Positions 43,001-47,294 of a DNA stretch of 47,294 bases are shown here, piece by piece. The stretch is from Candidatus Omnitrophota bacterium (lineage in GTDB: Bacteria; Omnitrophota; Gorgyraeia; Zapsychrales; Fredricksoniimonadaceae): contig CAJBYM010000081.1 of the NCBI GenBank assembly GCA_903959815.1, positions 1 to 47,294 of the forward strand. Reading direction: 5' to 3'. Each line of letters starts with the position of its first letter. Within the stretch, counting starts at the first letter, position 1. Under the pieces are notes generated by a model. That model worked only from the letters and a program-made list of their open reading frames with translations, was not told the origin of the DNA and did no database searches. Both the position numbers and the translations under genes were made by a program.

Positions 43001-44563
43001 ATGGCCGGTGTCGCATACCCTGTTAACCAGGTTGATATTACCCCGTTTCTTATTGTGGCAAGCCTGCTCCTCGTCCTGGGGATCAGTGTACTCGCCTACT
43101 TCTTCATTGGAAAGAGCGAAGAGTTTAAAGAACTGAAGGCCTCATTCGATAAAATGATGCGCTCTTTCAATGAACTCGATGAACAAGCCAAGCTCATCGT
43201 CAAAACCGACCTGGAACTGAACAAGATCCAGGAAGAGCTCGACCGCCGTCTCATCGGGCTGAACACACTGCAAAAACTCGCCCGCACTATGAGCATGACC
43301 CTTGATGAACAAGAACTCTTCCAGAAAATCAACCAGGACCTTGCCACAGAACTTGGCTTTTCACGCGCGCTGGTGCTCGCCTACGATGAGAACAACGCGA
43401 TGAATACGCGCGTCAATATCGGGATCGATCCTTCCAAGCTCGAGCACATTCAAAGCGAGCTGACCGTGGATCCCCAGTTCTTAAATGCGCTTAAGAACGG
43501 CATGACATTTTCATCTCTGAACTCATCGCAAAAAACAAAAGCCCGCATCGTCCAACTTTTTGAAACAGAACATTTCATCCTTTCGCCGCTGCTCACACAG
43601 CGGGGAGTTTCAGGTGCGCTATTCGTAGGCAATCGCTACACCTCACCTGCCGTAACGGAAGGTGACGAAGAGATCGTGGCGATCCTGGCCAGCCAATTGG
43701 CCCAATCGCTGGAAAACTCCCAACTCTTCGAACAGGTTTACAGCTCCAGCCGCACACTGGAAACCAAGGTCAATGAACGCACCAAAGAACTCTCGCATGC
43801 GCTTAAAGACGTCGAAGAGATCTCAAAAAAGAAATCAGAATTTATCTCTGCCGTTTCGCATGAACTGCGCACGCCGCTGACATCCATTAAAGGCTATGCC
43901 TCGATCCTCATGACAGGAAAAGTCGGCGAGATCCCGGATGCGGTCAAAGAACGCCTGGGCAAGATCAATACGCACTCCGACAACCTTGTGAAGCTCATCA
44001 ACGACCTTCTGGATATTTCACGCATCGAATCCGGCCGCGTCGAAATGAAGGCCGAACCCCATGCGATCCGCCCGATGCTAGACAACATTTCAGATCTGCT
44101 GACACCACAGCTCAGGGATAAAGGTGTTACCATCAAACTCAATATTCCTGCAGATCTGCCGATGCTTGAATACGACGACACCCAGCTTGACCGCGTCTTT
44201 ATCAACCTCATCGGTAATGCGATCAAGTTCACGCCAGCCAACGGCATCATCACGGTCAACGCGCATCCCAATCTTGAACGGCGTGAAGTTGTTTTTGAAG
44301 TGGCGGATACCGGCATCGGGATCAACAAAGAAAACTTAACCAAGCTTTTTGACGAATTCTTCCGCGTGGACAATGAGATCAACATGAAAGTTAAAGGTAC
44401 AGGGCTTGGCCTGGCACTGGCCAAGAATATTGTCGAGGCTCACTATGGTCACATGTGGGTCACAAGCGAAGAAGGCCATGGAACAACGTTCCACTTTACG
44501 ATCCCGTTTGAACACAAACTTAAAGAAACCAAGAAAACCAAAAAAACCATAGGTGACGCATGA
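43001..44563 (+). CDS. Membrane GAF-containing sensor histidine kinase
   Basis: 520 residues. One N-terminal helix (about 10-33), a coiled coil (40-90), a GAF-like domain (about 100-245: LFQKINQDLATELGFSRALVLAYD), a second coiled coil, HisKA with SHELRTPLTSIKGY, and HATPase (NAIKFTPANG, DTGIGI, GTGLGLALAK). It is coupled by a 4-bp overlap with the next gene and probably phosphorylates its receiver. The FIST protein may be its input partner. Confidence 0.92.
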   Translation: MAGVAYPVNQVDITPFLIVASLLLVLGISVLAYFFIGKSEEFKELKASFDKMMRSFNELDEQAKLIVKTDLELNKIQEELDRRLIGLNTLQKLARTMSMTLDEQELFQKINQDLATELGFSRALVLAYDENNAMNTRVNIGIDPSKLEHIQSELTVDPQFLNALKNGMTFSSLNSSQKTKARIVQLFETEHFILSPLLTQRGVSGALFVGNRYTSPAVTEGDEEIVAILASQLAQSLENSQLFEQVYSSSRTLETKVNERTKELSHALKDVEEISKKKSEFISAVSHELRTPLTSIKGYASILMTGKVGEIPDAVKERLGKINTHSDNLVKLINDLLDISRIESGRVEMKAEPHAIRPMLDNISDLLTPQLRDKGVTIKLNIPADLPMLEYDDTQLDRVFINLIGNAIKFTPANGIITVNAHPNLERREVVFEVADTGIGINKENLTKLFDEFFRVDNEINMKVKGTGLGLALAKNIVEAHYGHMWVTSEEGHGTTFHFTIPFEHKLKETKKTKKTIGDA

Positions 44564-45501
44564 AACGCGAGAGGATCCTGATCATCGACGACGACCCGGA
44601 CATCCTGGATGTCCTGGAACTAACGCTTTCCGAACGCTTTGATGTGATCAAGGCGGCCAACGGCGCCGAAGGCCTGACCCAGGCGCGTACCGGTAACCCT
44701 GATATCATCATCACAGACTATATGATGCCGGTCATGAACGGCCCGGATTTCTGCAAAGAACTGCGCAAAGATGTGCTTTTAACCCACATCCCCATCATCA
44801 TGCTGACGGGCAAAGGTGAAACCAAGGATATGGTCAAAGGGATCAATGCCGGTGCTGACGACTACCTGATCAAGCCCTTTGAACCCGAAAGTCTCCTGGC
44901 ACGCATCAGCATGATCGTGGCGCGTACCATACGAAACCTGGACGCCAATCCACTGACCCATCTGCCCGGCAATGCCTCGATCATGGATGAACTGCAAAGC
45001 CGCATCGAAAGCGGCAGCGCATTTGCTGTCGGATACTGTGACCTGGATAAATTCAAACTTTATAACGATAAATACGGATTTGAAAAAGGTGATGAGATCA
45101 TCAAAGCCACAGCCCGCACGATCATCCAGGCGGCAAAGGCCCAAACAGCAAGCAATGTTTTCGTGGGACATATCGGTGGAGATGATTTTGTTTTCGTTTC
45201 GGATGACAACATCGCGGACACCATCAGCCAAAAGATCATTGACCTTTTTGATGCCGCAGCTCCGAGCTTCTACTCGGAAGAAGACCGCGAAACAGGCTAT
45301 ATCATCGGGAAAGACCGGCAGGGCAATGAAATGCGTACAGGTTTAATGTCGATCTCCATCGGCATTGTGTCCAATGCGTTCACCAAGATCACCCACGTGG
45401 CACAGATCGGTGAGATCGGGGCAGAATTAAAGAAGTTTGCTAAGGGGCAGGATAAAAGCAATTACGTCAGGGACAAGCGAAAAACCGAACGGGCGCCTTA
45501 A
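44560..45501 (+). CDS. Response regulator with GGDDF-type GGDEF domain
   Basis: 313 residues. REC (about 5-122: ILIIDDDPD, IIITDYMMPVMNG, MLTGK, LIKPF). The second half is a GGDEF-family domain (about 130-305) with LTHLPGN, YCDLDKFKLYNDKYGF and the active-site motif HIGGDDF instead of RxGGDEF. There is no RxxD I-site. It could be an active variant cyclase or a c-di-GMP/GTP-binding effector. Confidence 0.9.
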   Translation: MKRERILIIDDDPDILDVLELTLSERFDVIKAANGAEGLTQARTGNPDIIITDYMMPVMNGPDFCKELRKDVLLTHIPIIMLTGKGETKDMVKGINAGADDYLIKPFEPESLLARISMIVARTIRNLDANPLTHLPGNASIMDELQSRIESGSAFAVGYCDLDKFKLYNDKYGFEKGDEIIKATARTIIQAAKAQTASNVFVGHIGGDDFVFVSDDNIADTISQKIIDLFDAAAPSFYSEEDRETGYIIGKDRQGNEMRTGLMSISIGIVSNAFTKITHVAQIGEIGAELKKFAKGQDKSNYVRDKRKTERAP

Positions 45502-46055
45502 TCTCCTCCACCAGAAGGATGAGTCTCGCAGTGCCCATAGGGCTGGCTTGGAAGACAAACTTCCTCTTGATTATACATTACGCCCGTCTCTATACCATCT
45601 GGACACGGCGCTTCGTCGCAAGCTTCACGGGGCCCAGACCAGGTCCCCAAATGACAATACCAAAAGTGACAGTCAGGTGGCGGTGGCGGTGGCGGCCCTG
45701 CGGAACAATCCCCTCGCCTGATCGCAACATCAACACAAGCCGTCCCTCCAAAAGCCGGACGCGGACAAGCGCACTCACGGGCCTGAAAGCCATCAATACA
45801 AGAACTCCACTGGCACCAACCTCCGTCGATCTTGGACGGATTGACACTGGTAAAGGTCGTCCCGTCAAAATAACCACCCATGATCGCCCGAGTACCCGTA
45901 TTAAAATATTCCGCTGTCTTATTATGGGTGCGTTCCAATACACCGCCGCCATTATTCTTGAACGCCAAGAACACAATGACAACCACCACAACCATAACAA
46001 GAATATACTCCATCATGGTCTGGGCTTTTAAATAGAGAGGGCGGTGTTTGTTCAT
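45498..46055 (-). CDS. Pilin-headed protein with TSP1-like module
   Basis: 185 residues. AQTMMEY precedes a very hydrophobic helix (residues ~17-32; E16 at its start), like the protein at 6813-7628. Residues 80-117 show WCQWSSC, FQARECACPRP, GGTAC and a final C, the order of a thrombospondin type 1 repeat. A Pro-7 linker (121-127) leads to a second Cys-rich part (130-176). 12 cysteines, all after residue 80. No clear Shine-Dalgarno. Confidence 0.7.
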   Translation of the reverse strand: MNKHRPLYLKAQTMMEYILVMVVVVVIVFLAFKNNGGGVLERTHNKTAEYFNTGTRAIMGGYFDGTTFTSVNPSKIDGGWCQWSSCIDGFQARECACPRPAFGGTACVDVAIRRGDCSAGPPPPPPPDCHFWYCHLGTWSGPREACDEAPCPDGIETGVMYNQEEVCLPSQPYGHCETHPSGGGD

Positions 46056-46087
46056 GTTAATAATATATCATACCCTTTAATATTTTG

Positions 46088-46804
46088 CTAAACAACAAGG
46101 CTCTTCAATCCTTCCGCCACAGCCTTAGGATCATGACTCAAAAAGAAATAGCTCGCGGTCACAAGAACATTCGCTCCTGCCTTAACAATACCGGGCGCGG
46201 TCGCAGCATTCACCCCGCCATCGACCGCAATATCCTTGTTAAACCCCTGAGCACGCAACCACTTGATCTTATCCAAAGCGGAAGGCATGAATTTCTGCCC
46301 TGAAAACCCGGGATTAACCGACATGACAAGAATATGATCCACATCATTTAACAAAGGCAATAAACATGTCACCGGCGTTCCAGGATTAAGCGTAACACCC
46401 GCCTGTTTACCTTTGGCTTTGATCCGACGAATATCGCGCAAAATTTTTCCAGGATCAATAACATCCACTTCCTTGGGATATTGACCATAAACCTGGCATG
46501 CCGCACGACGCTCGCCATAGCACTCGGCATGGACAATAATAATATCCGCACCTGCATCGGCAAAAGCATCCACATAATCCCAGGGATTCTCGATCATCAA
46601 ATGCGTGGCGACCGGCAACTTTGTATACGCACGGACCGCCTGTGTCACAACCGCTCCAATGGTGATATTCGGCACAAAGTGGCCATCCATCACATCCACA
46701 TGAATGCGGTCGATACCCGAGCGCTCACAAAGCTGTAAAGCTTCAGCGATCTTTCCAAAGTCGGCCGATAGAATGCTGGCGCTAACAATAATATTCTGTG
46801 ACAT
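46088..46804 (-). CDS. rpe: Ribulose-phosphate 3-epimerase
   Basis: 238 residues, TIM barrel interconverting ribulose-5-P and xylulose-5-P. SILSADFG, HVDVMDGHFVPNITIG, HLMIE, SVNPGFSGQKF and VDGGVN are the family's metal and phosphate signatures. GGGAG precedes the ATG. It is single. Confidence 0.95.
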   Translation of the reverse strand: MSQNIIVSASILSADFGKIAEALQLCERSGIDRIHVDVMDGHFVPNITIGAVVTQAVRAYTKLPVATHLMIENPWDYVDAFADAGADIIIVHAECYGERRAACQVYGQYPKEVDVIDPGKILRDIRRIKAKGKQAGVTLNPGTPVTCLLPLLNDVDHILVMSVNPGFSGQKFMPSALDKIKWLRAQGFNKDIAVDGGVNAATAPGIVKAGANVLVTASYFFLSHDPKAVAEGLKSLVV

Positions 46805-46878
46805 AGCGCTCCCTAGAATTAAACACCTTGCTGATGCCCCATCATTATAAACAAAAAACAGAAGAGAGATACTTTAAA

Positions 46879-46912
46879 AAAGACTTCTTCCCATGTGGGT
46901 AAGAAGTCTTTT
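46879..46912. terminator. Hairpin with AAAGACTTCTT/AAGAAGTCTTT arms
   Basis: AAAGACTTCTT pairs with AAGAAGTCTTT around an inner CCCA/TGGG, followed by a T-rich tract. It is nearly identical in arm sequence to 46976-47014, so the two are duplicate terminators in the tRNA-Leu downstream region. Confidence 0.7.
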
Positions 46913-46925
46913 CTTGTCAAGCTGG

Positions 46926-46953
46926 CTCTGCCGCTGACGGAGCAGCGCCAGAG
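46926..46953. repeat. Hairpin between the duplicated terminators
   Basis: CTCTG-c-CGCTG (46926-46936), loop acggag, CAGCG-c-CAGAG (46943-46953), perfect except for one C-C mismatch. No other function is visible. Confidence 0.55.
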
Positions 46954-46975
46954 CACTGTTTCCTTTCCCTAAAAA

Positions 46976-47014
46976 GCAAAAGACTTCTGCCCATTCGGGT
47001 AAGAAGTCTTTTGC
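46976..47014 (-). terminator. Terminator of tRNA-Leu
   Basis: GCAAAAGACTTCT (46976-46988) pairs perfectly over 13 bp with AGAAGTCTTTTGC (47002-47014); inner GCCC/GGGT. It lies just after tRNA-Leu on the minus strand. Confidence 0.75.
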
Positions 47015-47031
47015 ATGAGGAGAGGAAATAG

Positions 47032-47112
47032 TGCGCGGGGAGGGACTTGAACCCTCATACCTTACGGCATACGCCCCTCAAACGTACGTGTCTACCATTT
47101 CACCACCCGCGC
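47032..47112 (-). tRNA. tRNA-Leu (anticodon GAG)
   Basis: Minus strand: acceptor GCGCGGG (47112-47106) with CCCGCGC, discriminator A. Loop TTGAGGG gives anticodon GAG. A class II long variable arm (TGCCGTAAGGTA) and T-arm GAGGGTTCAAGTCCCTC identify leucine. CCA is not encoded. Confidence 0.93.
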
Positions 47113-47117
47113 AAACT

Positions 47118-47238
47118 AAATTTTTCGAAGAAAAATTTACCCTGGCGACAAAGTCGACAGGGGCGGCCCCCAAAACGCGTCCCTCAGGGGCGTTTTGGGA
47201 AAGGACGCGTTTGGTTCCAAAACAATTGTTTTGGAACC
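47118..47238. repeat. Four consecutive perfect hairpins upstream of tRNA-Leu
   Basis: AAATTTTTC/GAAAAATTT (47118-47138). CCCTG...CAGGG with inner CGAC/GTCG (47140-47162). CCCAAAACGC/GCGTTTTGGG (47169-47199) with CCCT/AGGG inside. A 26-bp palindrome GGTTCCAAAAC-AATT-GTTTTGGAACC (47213-47238). Alternative pairing also exists between AAACGCGTCC and GGACGCGTTT. The remaining bases to 47294 hold nothing I recognise. Confidence 0.7.
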
Positions 47239-47294
47239 CCCTTCTCTTCAAAATCAAACTACAAAGAACCAAATTGAGAACGGAATAATATCAC

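Overview
The window reads as chromosome of an uncultured Gram-negative bacterium. An AsmA-type envelope protein, a lipobox protein, a periplasmic DsbA-like protein, a PBP5-type carboxypeptidase and an UppP-like phosphatase all point to a diderm envelope. The mixture of divergent housekeeping genes with two cysteine-rich pilin-like proteins would suit a candidate phylum such as Omnitrophota (OP3) in the PVC neighbourhood. That placement is an impression from gene content, not something proven here. Genes are densely packed, with many 1-4 bp stop/start overlaps. Five tRNA genes (Pro-UGG, Asp-GUC, Val-UAC, Glu-CUC, Leu-GAG) punctuate the window.

Layout. 1-400: repeated hairpins, tRNA-Pro and the peroxiredoxin terminator. 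395-4180: peroxiredoxin diverging from a large AsmA-like protein. 4226-6818: thiamine thiazole genes thiS-thiG-thiH-thiF. 6813-15970 (minus strand): pilin-like protein, era, PQ-loop protein, PfkB kinase, YjbQ, TPR protein, aminotransferase, Lrp/AsnC regulator, exported coiled-coil protein, DnaQ-like exonuclease, a YkgJ/DUF2156-like fusion and a MetRS-type tRNA-binding domain. 16099-17838: membrane glycosyltransferase and tRNA-Asp. 18070-22266: a four-gene two-component cluster behind a leader-peptide/terminator region. 22456-24101: tRNA-Val and a UbiA-type prenyltransferase. 24113-30453: a pyrimidine operon in transcriptional order pyrR-B-C-(LOG-like)-K-(TauE-like)-D-F, with a PyrR-type attenuator. 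30478-31134: a PIN/Phd toxin-antitoxin pair. 31147-37980: rsmI, DUF5674, glmS, an L27-like gene, a DsbA-like gene, dacA-like gene, trmB, a lipoprotein and a deaminase. 38176-39892: UppP-like protein, tRNA-Glu and a membrane protein. 39906-41788: amtB-glnK behind a structured leader. 41810-45501: FIST protein, histidine kinase and a REC-GGDEF-type protein. 45498-46804: a second pilin-like protein, with a TSP1-like module, and rpe. 46879-47238: hairpins around tRNA-Leu.

How the genes work together. The pyr cluster encodes five of the steps and accessory subunits of de novo UMP synthesis; carAB and pyrE are not here. The thi cluster makes the thiazole half of thiamine. AmtB, P-II and the following FIST/kinase/GGDEF genes form a nutrient-sensing neighbourhood in which AmtB has Glu in place of the first pore His and P-II lacks the uridylylated Tyr51.

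Most interesting signals: (i) an attenuator before amtB with an ANTAR-like hexaloop; (ii) atypical AmtB and P-II residues; (iii) two pilin-headed cysteine-rich proteins, one with a TSP1-like module; (iv) a short-palindrome family with a near-constant AATC/GATT apex but different, still complementary arms, mostly beside tRNA genes; (v) a Leu/Phe-rich leader peptide plus terminator before a kinase operon; (vi) a 19-nt inverted copy of the tRNA-Val 3' end. All functional assignments are by eye, without database searches.
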